Assembly (NCBI GenBank): GCA_016191165.1 | Contig: JACPPF010000037.1 | Location: 1 to 64,000, forward strand | DNA from: Planctomycetota bacterium | Lineage (GTDB): Bacteria > Planctomycetota > Planctomycetia > Gemmatales > Gemmataceae | DNA length: 64,000 nt | Direction of reading: 5' to 3' | Part shown: in pieces, positions 24,297-33,571 of the stretch | How the letters are laid out: each line of letters starts with the position of its first letter | Numbering within the stretch: position 1 is the first letter of the stretch | Notes under the pieces: generated by a model | The model's input: only the letters and a program-made list of their open reading frames with translations | Told to the model about the DNA's origin: nothing | Database searches by the model: none | Made by a program: the position numbers and the translations under genes

Positions 24297-26393
24297 ATGC
24301 AATCTTCCTTTGCGATCGATAATTCCATCAAGTCCGGCTCGGCCGAGCCGGTTGCCGCCCAGGCACAATCGCCGCCGGAATGGAACACGTTCGAGGCCCA
24401 GCGCCGCCGAACGCTCATCTTCCTCCTCTTGGCCGCCGTTTACGTCGGATATGGTCTGATCACGCGCTGGGTGGAATATCCACTCTTCCAGGCCGACTGG
24501 TATTACTTCGGCGGCGAGCCACCACCGTGGTACGAATTTGAGCCGCTTTATCGCTGGTTCCTGACCCTGCTGCCGTTGGCGGCCTGGACGGGCATCCTCT
24601 TTTTCTTTCTTTCTCGCGTCAGGTTCCTGACTCATCGGCGCGTCGCGATGATCGTGGTGTTCCTCGGCCTGGCCTTCTTTGAAGGAAACATGCGCTGGTA
24701 CCAGATGTCGCAAAAGCATGTATCCTGGAATGAAATCCTCGCGGTCCTGGACCAGGACGCTAGCGCCGATCTGGGGCTTCGTTCCTCCGACTACCAAGAA
24801 ATCAGCTGGCGCCTGGCATATCACTTTGGTTTCCTGGCCCTTTGCGCTTTCTTCGCGGGGCCTGAACCGCGTTACTGCGTTCAGGCGATCTGGAATGGTC
24901 CCGTCGGCCGAACTTATTTCGGGATTGTCTGCCAATGGTTCTATCACGCCATCGTTTGGCTTCGGCTCGAAACCGCTCTGCTTCGCGTCCTGGGTTGGCT
25001 TGATAGCAAGGCCGTGTTTGCGTGTATCGCCGGGCTGGTCATGATCGATCCGGTGGTCATCTGGGCGTTGGACAAGGAAAAACAGGACAACCAGGCCGAA
25101 CGTACCGTGGTCCGCCAAATCGCCGACTGCAATCCGCTGCGCTTCCAGGCCCTTGATCGAACCTGGGATCGGGTTGTCTTTCTTTATTCCCCGGACTCGC
25201 AAGAACGCGAGGCGGCCAACCAGGCCCTGCGCGACCTCGACACGCTCTCGATCAGTGTCAAGGGCCCCAAACTTGCCGTACCCAAACGCAATGTTCCCGC
25301 ACACGCCGAAACCATCTTGATCCTGCAAGCGGAAACCTTGAGTGCGGAGATATTCAACCAGACCGATCTGCCCTTCCTCAATGAATTCTCGAAGAAATGC
25401 CTTCGCCTGAAACGCCATTTTTCCGCCGGCAACGCCACCCATTACGGCATCCTGGGTCTAATGCACGGCAACCCCGTGACCTTCTTCACGGGGCCGCGTG
25501 AGTATTTTCGTCCCAACCCCTATCTGGATCATTTCAAGGAACAAGGCTATAAGACCCGGCTCATTACACGCAGTGTCCTGGGCCATCACAAACTGGGCCA
25601 TTATCTTCACAATTGGACCGAACCGCCCAGCGAACCGAAGGGCGATTTCAAGGTCATCCCGGAGATCCACGCGGAAATTGCAAAGCCGGGACCGCGCCTG
25701 GTTTATTCCTTCTACCATGCAACACATTATCCCTACGATCACGACGATGAACCGAGGTTCAAAAAGTACCTGCCGGAAGTCGATTATGAGTTCAATTACA
25801 ATCGCTCCGGCCTGGTCGAGTGGAAAGAACAGATCGTCAATCGCTACAAGAATACGCTGCTGCAGATGGACGATTGGTACCGCGACATCCTGGCAAAGGC
25901 AGACCTGAGCAAAACCATCGTGATCATCACGGGCGACCATGGCGAGGAGTTTTTCCAGCAAGGCCGCCTGGGGCATTGCTCGGCGTTGAATATCCATCAA
26001 ACCATGACGCCTTGCCTGGTCTATATTCCCGGCGTGGAGCCGGCCGACGTGACGTTTGTTACCTCGCACGCGGACATCATGCCCACCATCGCGGACGCCC
26101 TGGGCCACAAAAAGAAACCGGAAACGCTCGGGCAATCGTTGTTTGAACCGGTTTCGTTCCGCTACGCGGTGCTTTCCCATTTTGACTACGCGAAATGCAA
26201 GCTTTGGGCCGTCGCCACCGAAGATCGCATGGCCGTTTTTGAAAGGGATTACTGGGACAACGTCGAGATCATCAGCCTGACAGACTGGAATGGCCAACGC
26301 CTACCGTATATCGGCGACGCCGACGTCTGGAACGACCGATTTCGCATCATCCGGCGCGTGGAGGCGGAACTCCACGCCTCCCGTGACGACTGA
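24297..26393 (+). CDS. inner-membrane sulfatase/alkaline-phosphatase-fold protein, YejM/LTA-synthase-like
   Basis: The 698-residue protein has about six to seven N-terminal membrane segments (residues 40-260) and a C-terminal hydrolase domain from about 335. The catalytic region opens ILQAETLSAEIFNQTDLP, in which E and T would hold the metal and nucleophile. ITGDHGEEFFQQGRLGHCSALN supplies the DHGE metal ligands. LTA-synthase-type enzymes transfer phosphoglycerol and YejM-type proteins control lipid A levels. This family is related to both, and the domain order matches YejM (membrane bundle first). The substrate is unknown; a phosphoethanolamine or phosphoglycerol transferase acting on envelope lipids is the best guess. 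It is convergent with the orphan gene at 26408 with a 14-base gap. Confidence 0.85.
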   Translation: MQSSFAIDNSIKSGSAEPVAAQAQSPPEWNTFEAQRRRTLIFLLLAAVYVGYGLITRWVEYPLFQADWYYFGGEPPPWYEFEPLYRWFLTLLPLAAWTGILFFFLSRVRFLTHRRVAMIVVFLGLAFFEGNMRWYQMSQKHVSWNEILAVLDQDASADLGLRSSDYQEISWRLAYHFGFLALCAFFAGPEPRYCVQAIWNGPVGRTYFGIVCQWFYHAIVWLRLETALLRVLGWLDSKAVFACIAGLVMIDPVVIWALDKEKQDNQAERTVVRQIADCNPLRFQALDRTWDRVVFLYSPDSQEREAANQALRDLDTLSISVKGPKLAVPKRNVPAHAETILILQAETLSAEIFNQTDLPFLNEFSKKCLRLKRHFSAGNATHYGILGLMHGNPVTFFTGPREYFRPNPYLDHFKEQGYKTRLITRSVLGHHKLGHYLHNWTEPPSEPKGDFKVIPEIHAEIAKPGPRLVYSFYHATHYPYDHDDEPRFKKYLPEVDYEFNYNRSGLVEWKEQIVNRYKNTLLQMDDWYRDILAKADLSKTIVIITGDHGEEFFQQGRLGHCSALNIHQTMTPCLVYIPGVEPADVTFVTSHADIMPTIADALGHKKKPETLGQSLFEPVSFRYAVLSHFDYAKCKLWAVATEDRMAVFERDYWDNVEIISLTDWNGQRLPYIGDADVWNDRFRIIRRVEAELHASRDD

Positions 26394-26407
26394 ATCCGTG
26401 AAGTTTT

Positions 26408-27451
26408 TCAGGAAGCCTTTTTCTTCGCCTGCGGCCCCACCAGCGGCCACAACTCCAACAGCGTTTTCGCTCGGCCTTCGATGTTGACGCGCTCGAGCTT
26501 GGTGGGGTCGAAGGTCTCGAACGTGGTCGCGGATTTCATCTCGAAGTAGTAGCCGCGCTTGGCGTCCTTCTTGTGCTTGGCGAAGAGAAACACCTTGTCG
26601 CGGTCGGCGTCTTCGATGATGGCGTTGATGGGCCGCTGCGGGTCGTCCCAGAGGGCGGTCATCTTGCGCGACTTCTCGCCTTTCTTAGCCGGCGGGGCGT
26701 GGTAGAGCTTGCCGGACTGGGTGACGAAGTAGTAGTGGTTTTTTTGAAGGAAGGCGAAATAATCCTCTACGAATGTCGAATCGAAAGCCTCGAAGTTGCG
26801 CTCGTCGGCGACGACTTCCCAAATTTGTTTTTTTGGATCAAACCGAGCGTGTGTTTCCCAGGTTTCGAGCTTGTTGGTTTTCTTTGGAAAATAAAAAACG
26901 CGGCAACTGTTCCCTGAAATGGGCGCGAAGTCAATACCCGCGACACCCTTTGCCGGTCGAAAATCAAACCCCTTGTTGCCATTCTCTTTCGCTCGCAAAT
27001 TGTAGTATTTATACGGTAATGCTTGAAAACCCCAACAAATCAGATTGCCAAGATATGGCTCAGGTGCCGGGTATTTTTTTTTGAACTGTTCAAGCCGCGG
27101 CTCATTGAAAGGATCAAATAGGTGAAGGTCGTCCACGGGCAACCGGCACACCAAACTGGGGCCGGTAGCGAACCAAATAGCCCCATACTTAACGTGGTGA
27201 CGATTGAAGAAATGAAGATCAAGTATGCATTCCGGTGCGATTTGCCTCGAGGTTTTTTTTTCGGGTTTGGCAATGAAAATCGAAAAAATGGAAGTGTCGG
27301 ACGCCTTGTCGGAAAAAAAACCGTAAAGACGTTCCTGATAAACCGTGCCGTGGAGGGGCATGTTGAGTTGGGCGTGGAACTCCGGTCCGGGTTCATCTTG
27401 AATCAGGAGGAAAAGCGTGCCAGCTAACAGGGTTGACATTTGTATCATCAT
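26408..27451 (-). CDS. orphan secreted protein of 347 residues
   Basis: I do not recognise this protein. It has a short hydrophobic start (MMIQMSTLLAGTLFLLIQ), suggesting export, and then a mixed alpha/beta sequence with regularly spaced aromatic strands. It includes motifs such as SGKLYHAPPAKKGEKSR and HYYFVTQSGKLYHA that resemble propeller-like or kelch-like strands. The DNA has several long A/T runs and appears lower in GC than its neighbours. It starts 12 bases after the stop of the giant Ig-repeat gene, with GAGG in between, and is surely co-transcribed with it. A partner role to the repeat protein (chaperone, co-exported factor or immunity-type protein) is possible but not supported by homology. 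Confidence 0.75.
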   Translation of the reverse strand: MMIQMSTLLAGTLFLLIQDEPGPEFHAQLNMPLHGTVYQERLYGFFSDKASDTSIFSIFIAKPEKKTSRQIAPECILDLHFFNRHHVKYGAIWFATGPSLVCRLPVDDLHLFDPFNEPRLEQFKKKYPAPEPYLGNLICWGFQALPYKYYNLRAKENGNKGFDFRPAKGVAGIDFAPISGNSCRVFYFPKKTNKLETWETHARFDPKKQIWEVVADERNFEAFDSTFVEDYFAFLQKNHYYFVTQSGKLYHAPPAKKGEKSRKMTALWDDPQRPINAIIEDADRDKVFLFAKHKKDAKRGYYFEMKSATTFETFDPTKLERVNIEGRAKTLLELWPLVGPQAKKKAS

Positions 27452-27463
27452 GGGACCTCGTAT

Positions 27464-30400
27464 TCATGGGTTGAAGAAAGCCAAGTTCACGCTAGGCCTG
27501 TTTGCAACTGTCACTGGTCGGATGTAGTGTACGGGGACGTTGCCAGGTAAGGTGCCTAAGAAATAATACCCTGCCAAGGCATCACCCTCAAAGGCCCGAA
27601 GAAGGTCAATGTCCGCAGGATTGACGAGGTTGGCACCGTAGGTCACTCCGTAGCTTGGGTCGTATAGGACATTCCCGATCCTAACGACGATGTGGCGTTC
27701 GAAGTCGGCACCGGGCCTTGTGTTGTTTTGCGCCAATCCACCCGAATAGGTGACGGCGGACACTTGCCAACTGTAATTGTTGTTCACGTAAAGTGGATTG
27801 TTCCGCCGGTTATAATAGCGGTAACCTGAAGGGTTGTTAATCAGGTTCGCCGGGACATTTTCATCGCCAAAAATCCAATCCTTCACAAGGAATCCGGTGG
27901 GGCGCAAAGGCACGCCGGAAATCTGGGCAACTTGAATGCCTTTCAAAGCGCAGTAGGTAAGGTTACCGCCTTGAGCACGCAGGACGTCGATGAAAAACCG
28001 CGTCCAAGCACCACACTGCCCGTCGGCACCGGCAATCAGTGCAGGTGAGGTCGTCGCCGTTGTGTTCCATTGGCCGTAATACTTCATCGGGGTTCCGTCG
28101 GCACGGGTGATCGCCTTCTCCTCAAAATGTCCGAAGACAGTCTGCACGAGTTCGGCTTGGTTCGTCGCCCCCGCGGTAGGCCACGCGCCGGCGTAGAACA
28201 CCGTGTGCTGAATCTGGGGTCTTTGTACCGCGTTCTGACCATTCCACCCGTTCGGATTCTCAAGCGTGATGAATGTTTGATTGCTGCTCGAATTGGACAA
28301 GAAGGGCGTGATCCACGTCGCTCCCATGTCGGGAGAGAATTGCCATTGCAAGTCCAGGCTTGAATAATAATCCGTGAAATTTGGCAGGTCGTTATCCATG
28401 TCAACGAAGTTGACCGTGCTTAGCACATCTTCATTGTTCACGCGCCGAAGTTGCAATCGAATCGTGCGCGGTGCAGGCGGGTTGGCAAGGCCCTCGGTAT
28501 TAGCCAATCTAAGCGGCAAAGTGGCGCCAACTGGTTGGCTGATCGCCCGCACCAAAATGTTGGTTCCTCGGCTGCGCCAATAGTTGACGGACACTGGATT
28601 CACTCTGAAAACAGGTTGCACGCCAATTTTCGTATTGCGCGTGAAACTAATCGGATATTGGCGATCGCCTGTTTCCACAACGCCGTTCGCATTCGCGTCG
28701 AGAAACTGCGGTGTGGCGTAATTCTGAATTACGGCCACCCCTGGCAGCGGCGCGTCCCTCCGTATGGTTGCATTTGTTCTGAAATTCACGGACTTCAAAC
28801 CGGTGTTGAGACTGACGAACAATCTACTGGTCACGACCAACTGCGCCGTTGAGATCACACCAATCGAAATACCATCCACGACCCGGTTCACAGCATAGAT
28901 GAGAATGGTGTCACCCGAAAAACTCGGGTAGGTGGTGATGTTGAAGCCGCCGTCGGGTTGTAGGTTAACTGTCGCGACGTTGGGGTCGGGGGCTTGCACC
29001 AATTCAACGGACATCTGCCAATTCATTGGGTTGAATTCATTGGCCAGAAGCCCTTGGGCGGCGGACACGGTAAGCTGCCCGTCCACGTCCAGAATATAGC
29101 CATCGTCCTTCGCCACCGCCGTATCGGTCACCTTCAGCGTCACCGTGATCGGCTGGCTATAGGTCGTGCCGTCGAAGAGTTTGTAGCTGAAGAAATCGGT
29201 GAAGTTCGCGCCTTGTGGGCCGGTGATGTTTGGCGTGTACGAAAAACTCCCGTCAGAATTAAACTGGAACGCATCGGCGTAGAACGGCGTCATGTCGATG
29301 ACGGTGGTCAGCGCGTCGTTGTCGGCGTCGCTGTCGTTGTCGAGGACGTTGGCGCTGCCGGACGAGATGCCGGCGGCGCTCCAGACGTCGAACGTGTCCG
29401 CCGTGCCTTCCGGCGACGCGTTTTCGACGTGGATCGTCACCACGGCGGTGCTGCTGGTGGATGCGCCGTCGGAGAGGCGATAGCTGAAGAAGTCGTCGCC
29501 CACGTAGCCGGCGTCGGCCTGATAGGTGAACGAGCCGTCGGCGTTGAAGACGAGCGTGCCATGCAACGGGTCGCTCATCTTCTCGGCAGTCAGCGCGTCA
29601 TACCCGGCATCGTAATCGTTGTGCATCACGCCATCGGTTGCGTCGAGCGCCAACACCAGCCCGGCGTGCAGGTAGAATTCATCCGCCTCGGCGACCGGTA
29701 AATCGTTGGTGACGTGCAAGATTACCGTGGCGTAGCCCGATTGATCCATGCCATCGGACGCGGCATAGGTGAAGGTGTCGTCGCCCACGTAACCCGCATT
29801 GGGCACATAGGTAAAACCACCGTCCGAATTAAACGTTAGCGTGCCGTGCTGGGTTGTCTGGCCCAGGGTCGCGGTCAGCGGATCGTTTTCGCTGTCGGTG
29901 TCGTTCCACAGGACGCCGTTCCAGTCGTCGATGATCAGCGTTTCATCGTGCGGGATCGAATACTCATCGCCCGAGGCGATGGGCGGCTGGTTGGTGACCG
30001 TGAAGGTGAGCGTGGCCAGGTTGCTGTCGGCCACGCCGTCCGAGGCGATCACGTTGAAAACATCGGTGCCGGCCCAATCCGTCGGCGCGATGTACGACAG
30101 CGTCCCGTCGCCGTTGGACACGAGCTGCCCGTGGCTCGGGGGGCCGTAGATGGAGAACTGGAGTGTGTCGCCGTCGGCGTCGAAAGAGTTGGCGAGCGGG
30201 TTGACGTTGCTGATGGTTTGGCCGTGGGCGAGGTTGAACTGCTGGCTCATGATCGACGGGGCCTGATTGGTCACGTTGATCGTGATGGTGGCGTTCATGC
30301 TGGTGGCGACGCCGTCGCTGACGTTCACGTCGATGGTGACGGTGCCGACCCAGTTCGCTGCGGGCGTGAAGGTGTACAGCCCGCCGGCGGCCGGGGTGAG

Positions 30401-30850
30401 CGTGCCGCTCGCGGGGCCGTTGACGATGTTCGCGGTCAGCGTATCACCGTCGGCGTCGTAGGCGTACAGCAGCGGGTTGACGCTGAGATTGCGGTCGTGA
30501 ATGACCGACAACCATTGGCTCATCGCATTGGGCGTCATGTTCGTGACGTTGAACGACACGGTGCCTTGCGAGGTTTCACCGTTGGCCGCAGCCTCGTAGG
30601 TCAGCGAATCGCTGCCGACGTAACCTGCGGCCGGGGTGTACTGGAATGTGCCGTCGCTATTGAGCGTGACGCTGCCGTGGCCGGGGCCGTTGATGAGCGT
30701 GGCCGCGAGCGGGTCCTGGTTGGAGTTGTAATCGTTGGCGAGCACGCTGAGGCCGTTGTAGACGCGATCATGCACAAGCGAATAGGAATCCATCATCGCG
30801 TTGACGGTGGGCACGATGCGGTCCTCCAGGCGCTCTACACAGAGACGCAC
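27464..30850 (-). CDS. giant surface protein: seven Ig-like repeats plus C-terminal transglutaminase-like domain
   Basis: The 1128-residue protein opens with MRLCVERLEDRIVPT, the LEDR-type motif seen at the N-terminus of many exported planctomycete proteins. Seven repeats of about 90-100 residues follow (to about residue 670). Each has the cadherin/Ig-like pattern N/DxxxDAD-DxLTA...HGTLTFNSDGSFTYTPxAGYVGxDxFTY..DG. A spacer of about 250 residues leads to a C-terminal domain with GADGQCGAWTRFFIDVL (Cys946), FERHIVVRIG (His1053) and LYDPSYG (Asp1064). That Cys-His-Asp order matches transglutaminase-like cysteine peptidase or amidase folds. The DNA encoding the C-terminal part appears less GC-rich than the repeat part. 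It probably acts at the cell surface in adhesion, with an enzymatic tail. The following gene is 12 bases downstream. Confidence 0.85.
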   Translation of the reverse strand: MRLCVERLEDRIVPTVNAMMDSYSLVHDRVYNGLSVLANDYNSNQDPLAATLINGPGHGSVTLNSDGTFQYTPAAGYVGSDSLTYEAAANGETSQGTVSFNVTNMTPNAMSQWLSVIHDRNLSVNPLLYAYDADGDTLTANIVNGPASGTLTPAAGGLYTFTPAANWVGTVTIDVNVSDGVATSMNATITINVTNQAPSIMSQQFNLAHGQTISNVNPLANSFDADGDTLQFSIYGPPSHGQLVSNGDGTLSYIAPTDWAGTDVFNVIASDGVADSNLATLTFTVTNQPPIASGDEYSIPHDETLIIDDWNGVLWNDTDSENDPLTATLGQTTQHGTLTFNSDGGFTYVPNAGYVGDDTFTYAASDGMDQSGYATVILHVTNDLPVAEADEFYLHAGLVLALDATDGVMHNDYDAGYDALTAEKMSDPLHGTLVFNADGSFTYQADAGYVGDDFFSYRLSDGASTSSTAVVTIHVENASPEGTADTFDVWSAAGISSGSANVLDNDSDADNDALTTVIDMTPFYADAFQFNSDGSFSYTPNITGPQGANFTDFFSYKLFDGTTYSQPITVTLKVTDTAVAKDDGYILDVDGQLTVSAAQGLLANEFNPMNWQMSVELVQAPDPNVATVNLQPDGGFNITTYPSFSGDTILIYAVNRVVDGISIGVISTAQLVVTSRLFVSLNTGLKSVNFRTNATIRRDAPLPGVAVIQNYATPQFLDANANGVVETGDRQYPISFTRNTKIGVQPVFRVNPVSVNYWRSRGTNILVRAISQPVGATLPLRLANTEGLANPPAPRTIRLQLRRVNNEDVLSTVNFVDMDNDLPNFTDYYSSLDLQWQFSPDMGATWITPFLSNSSSNQTFITLENPNGWNGQNAVQRPQIQHTVFYAGAWPTAGATNQAELVQTVFGHFEEKAITRADGTPMKYYGQWNTTATTSPALIAGADGQCGAWTRFFIDVLRAQGGNLTYCALKGIQVAQISGVPLRPTGFLVKDWIFGDENVPANLINNPSGYRYYNRRNNPLYVNNNYSWQVSAVTYSGGLAQNNTRPGADFERHIVVRIGNVLYDPSYGVTYGANLVNPADIDLLRAFEGDALAGYYFLGTLPGNVPVHYIRPVTVANRPSVNLAFFNP

Positions 30851-30984
30851 GGAATCGCTCCGCTTGCGCGCGGGGCGGGTATTAGCGCGCCGCCCCCCCC
30901 CAGGTACATGAATTTACCTATCCAGGTGCGCCAGCTGAACATGGTGCGATTCCTTGCTTTTTTGGAAATGAACGGCCTGATAGT

Positions 30985-31023
30985 CGAAGCCCAGGGGTTC
31001 GCTGCGCTCACCCCTGGGCTTCG
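30985..31023. repeat. hairpin repeat, family B (conserved loop)
   Basis: A perfect 14-bp stem (CGAAGCCCAGGGGT / ACCCCTGGGCTTCG) encloses the loop TCGCTGCGCTC, the reverse complement of the loop GAGCGCAGCGA found at 4295-4305. It lies 8 bases beyond the stop of the 31032 gene (minus), where it may act as a terminator. Confidence 0.85.
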
Positions 31024-31031
31024 ACGGTTGC

Positions 31032-32336
31032 TTATTGCTGAGGCTCGGTGCCGACCTGGGCGTTCAGGGCGATGTTGTAGGTGGCCAGGGCGGAGTGGAT
31101 GGCGCGGTAGGCGGCCTCGTCGGCGGCGGTGGCGGAGGCGAAACGCAGACCGCGGGTCACCATGTACTTGGCGATCTCTTGAATTGATTTGCCCGATTCG
31201 ATGTAACGCTGGAAATCCGCCTGCACCGGGGCCTCGCCGCGTTCCAGGGCCACCGTCGCCTCATGGAACTCTTGCAGGAAGCGCTTGGCGTCCGTGTACT
31301 GGGTCGAGGGGACCTCGTTGGCTTTCTTGACGAGTTCTTCGCGCAGTTTGTCAACCTCGGCGCGAATATCCTTGAGGGCGGTCGCGTCAAGCCGGCCCTT
31401 GGTCGCCTCGGTGACGAGACGCTGGATCTGGCCATCGAGCGCCTTTCGCTGCGTGACTGTCATTCGTTCCTGGAGCGCGACCGGCCAGGTCAATTTGCCG
31501 TCGTCGCGGAAAAGGCCCAGGCCGTATTGATTCTTGGTAACATTCAGGTGCTTGAGGATGTCATAGGAAAGCTGCCCGGAGTCCTGGCTGAGCTTCTGAT
31601 TGGGGTGCTTGCGGAGATCATCGAGAAGGAAGTTGAGCGACTTGCCGCTGGAGACCTCGCCTGGCAGGGAATTATTCTGAATCCGGCGCAGCAGGAGTTT
31701 CATGTTTTTTTCGAGGACTTCGTTGTAGGACGGGGTGTTGGCCTCGATGTACATTTTGAGGTCGAACGCTTTTTTTCGGGTTTCAAGCTTGGCCTGGTGC
31801 CACTGCTCGCGCATGAGGCGAGCCTGTTCGAGGTTGGTGACCGTGGTGCCATAGGCGCGCATCACGTCGGCGTTCCCCATGAGGATGGCGCCTTCGCTAT
31901 TGCCATAGTTGAACCCGTTGTAGGGGCTGTAGGGTAGAATCGGGTTGTACGGATTATAGGGGTTGATGGCCGCTGCCGCGGCGGGTGAGTAGGGATTGAT
32001 GGCGCCGTAGCCCGGGGCGCCGGGGGAATAGGGATTGACCGCGCCCACGCCGATCGGCGCGATGGGTGCAATCGGCGCGATCGGGACATTGTAGGCCGGG
32101 TAGTAGGTTGAATTGAAGCCCGGATAGTAATTTGCCCCAAATTGTCCGTAGTTGGCGTTGGCGTAGAACTGATTGGTCGTGTTGGCCATCAGTTGTTGCG
32201 CGTAGAGGTTCTGTTGCGCGGAAAGGTTTTGCGCGTAGGCCAGGTAGGGATTGAATTGCGCGTTCGCAGCCTGAGGGCCGAGCAAGAAGGCCACGGTCAA
32301 GAGCAGCGCACCGAAAGCAATTGTCGAGCGTTTCAT
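31032..32336 (-). CDS. secreted low-complexity (Asn/Pro/Tyr-rich) protein with helical C-terminal region
   Basis: The start at 32336 has GAGGTGG upstream and opens a signal peptide (MKRSTIAFGALLLTVAFLLG). Of the 434 residues, about 28-150 are low complexity with repeats such as PIAPIAPIAPIG and NPYSPGAPGYGAINPYSP. The remainder (from about 160) is alpha-helical and charged, with LEQARLMREQWHQAKLETRKKA and RYIESGKSIQEIAKYM. Planctomycete secreted proteins with this layout are common, but I do not recognise a named family. The N-terminal part could be a flexible surface display stalk. It precedes the Ig-repeat gene (stop to start 181 bases) on the same strand. Confidence 0.78.
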   Translation of the reverse strand: MKRSTIAFGALLLTVAFLLGPQAANAQFNPYLAYAQNLSAQQNLYAQQLMANTTNQFYANANYGQFGANYYPGFNSTYYPAYNVPIAPIAPIAPIGVGAVNPYSPGAPGYGAINPYSPAAAAAINPYNPYNPILPYSPYNGFNYGNSEGAILMGNADVMRAYGTTVTNLEQARLMREQWHQAKLETRKKAFDLKMYIEANTPSYNEVLEKNMKLLLRRIQNNSLPGEVSSGKSLNFLLDDLRKHPNQKLSQDSGQLSYDILKHLNVTKNQYGLGLFRDDGKLTWPVALQERMTVTQRKALDGQIQRLVTEATKGRLDATALKDIRAEVDKLREELVKKANEVPSTQYTDAKRFLQEFHEATVALERGEAPVQADFQRYIESGKSIQEIAKYMVTRGLRFASATAADEAAYRAIHSALATYNIALNAQVGTEPQQ

Positions 32337-32413
32337 CGGGCCACCTCGATTGGATGTGGGGTCACCGTTTTCCATACCGATCTGCCGCAGGGCTTTTTCC
32401 ATCCTGGGTATTT

Positions 32414-32419
32414 ATTATA
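32414..32419 (-). promoter_or_regulatory. candidate -10 box
   Basis: TATAAT on the minus strand is a perfect -10 hexamer 78 bases before the start codon at 32336. No good -35 hexamer at 16-18 bases upstream is visible. The leader would be about 70 bases. Confidence 0.4.
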
Positions 32420-32536
32420 CTAACGCCACGCCTACGCGATAGCAAGCAATAAATGGCAAAAACGGGAATGTCAACATCCAAGGGCAGGCGGGTGGAAGTA
32501 GGCGGAGCAAATCGAGTGCCATAGGCGTACGTTGTC

Positions 32537-33475
32537 ATGACTATCCTTTTCACCGATCCGCTGTTTCAGCATCACGAGACAGGCCGCCATCCGGAGCGCC
32601 CGGCCCGGCTGGCGGCGATTCAAAGCCGGCTTGAAAACGCAGGTCTCGTGGCGCAATGTGCGAAAGGAGCGTTCACACCCTTGACTGCCCAGGCCGTGTG
32701 CGAAATTCATACAGCCGAGGTGGTCAAAATCATCCATGAATTGGCGGCCTCGGGCGGCGGCTGGCTTGAGGCGGATACCTTTGTCAGTGAGAAATCGTTT
32801 CAGGTCGCCCTCGCGGCTGCCGGTGCGTGCGTGGCGGCTGTGGATCAGGTCCTTCGGGGCAACGACCGCGCGGCGCTGTGCCTGGTGCGGCCGCCTGGGC
32901 ACCATGCGACGCCGGGGCGCAGCATGGGCTTCTGCCTGTTCAACAATATCGCCCTGGCGGCGCATCACGCCCGAAAGGCCTTTGGTCTGGATCGCATTCT
33001 GATCGTGGACTGGGATGTGCATCACGGCAACGGGACACAGGACATCTTCTGGACCGACCCGACCGTGTCGTTTCTAAGCATCCATCGTTTCGGCCAGGGT
33101 TTCTACCCGGGCAGCGGCGCCGACGACGAAACGGGATCGGGCGCCGGGCTGGGGTTCACGACGAACATTCCGCTGCGGTTCGGGACCTCGCGGGCCGATT
33201 TTCGCGGCGCCTTTCGCAATGCAGTAGAGGGCGCCGCGGATAAGATTAAGCCCGACTTGATCCTCCTCAGCGCCGGCTTCGACGCCCATGTGCGGGACCC
33301 TATCGGCTCGCTGGGACTGGAATCGGAAGACTTTGCCGAGCTGACCAAAACCCTGCTCGCCATCGCCGCGACCCATGCGCGGGGTCGGCTCGTCAGCTGT
33401 CTGGAAGGTGGTTACAATCTGGAAGCGCTGGCCGAATCGGTGCAGGCGCATCTGGAAGAGTTGTTGAGGCATTAG
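32537..33475 (+). CDS. histone deacetylase superfamily amidohydrolase
   Basis: The 312-residue protein has the arginase/deacetylase fold markers: RHPERPARL, PPGHHATPGRSMGFCLFNNIALAA with the active-site His pair, and the zinc site DWDVHHGNGTQDIF. LILLSAGFDAHVRDPIG supplies another metal ligand Asp. SCLEGGYNLEALAESV is the family's end block. Bacterial members deacetylate acetylpolyamines, acetoin-related substrates or acetyl-lysine, and substrate cannot be chosen from sequence. It is divergent from the gene at 31032, with a 200-base spacer, and is followed by an SGNH hydrolase gene across a family A repeat. Confidence 0.95.
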   Translation: MTILFTDPLFQHHETGRHPERPARLAAIQSRLENAGLVAQCAKGAFTPLTAQAVCEIHTAEVVKIIHELAASGGGWLEADTFVSEKSFQVALAAAGACVAAVDQVLRGNDRAALCLVRPPGHHATPGRSMGFCLFNNIALAAHHARKAFGLDRILIVDWDVHHGNGTQDIFWTDPTVSFLSIHRFGQGFYPGSGADDETGSGAGLGFTTNIPLRFGTSRADFRGAFRNAVEGAADKIKPDLILLSAGFDAHVRDPIGSLGLESEDFAELTKTLLAIAATHARGRLVSCLEGGYNLEALAESVQAHLEELLRH

Positions 33476-33489
33476 ATTTAAGTTTTCGG

Positions 33490-33540
33490 ATTGAACTTTC
33501 CGGGCTTGTGCGCCAGCGAAGGTCACCTGCTGGCGCTCAC
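33490..33540. repeat. degenerate family A palindrome
   Basis: The arms GCGCCAG (33511-33517) and CTGGCGC (33531-33537) lie within the family-like context CCGGGCTTGTGCGCCAGCGA. It sits between the deacetylase gene and the SGNH gene. Pairing is weaker than in other copies. Confidence 0.5.
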
Positions 33541-33571
33541 GCGCGGACGAATCGCGAAGGGGGTTTCTGTC

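Noticed and set aside
27500-30850. direct repeats at about 270-300 base spacing that could be taken for a CRISPR or tandem array
   Set aside because: They are the coding repeats of Ig-like domains; sequence identity is moderate, spacing follows domain length and the frame is continuous.
29846-31330. 494-residue plus-strand open frame opposite the Ig-repeat gene
   Set aside because: It mirrors the repeat protein; the repeated GVG/DGE runs come from reading the antisense of the repeats.
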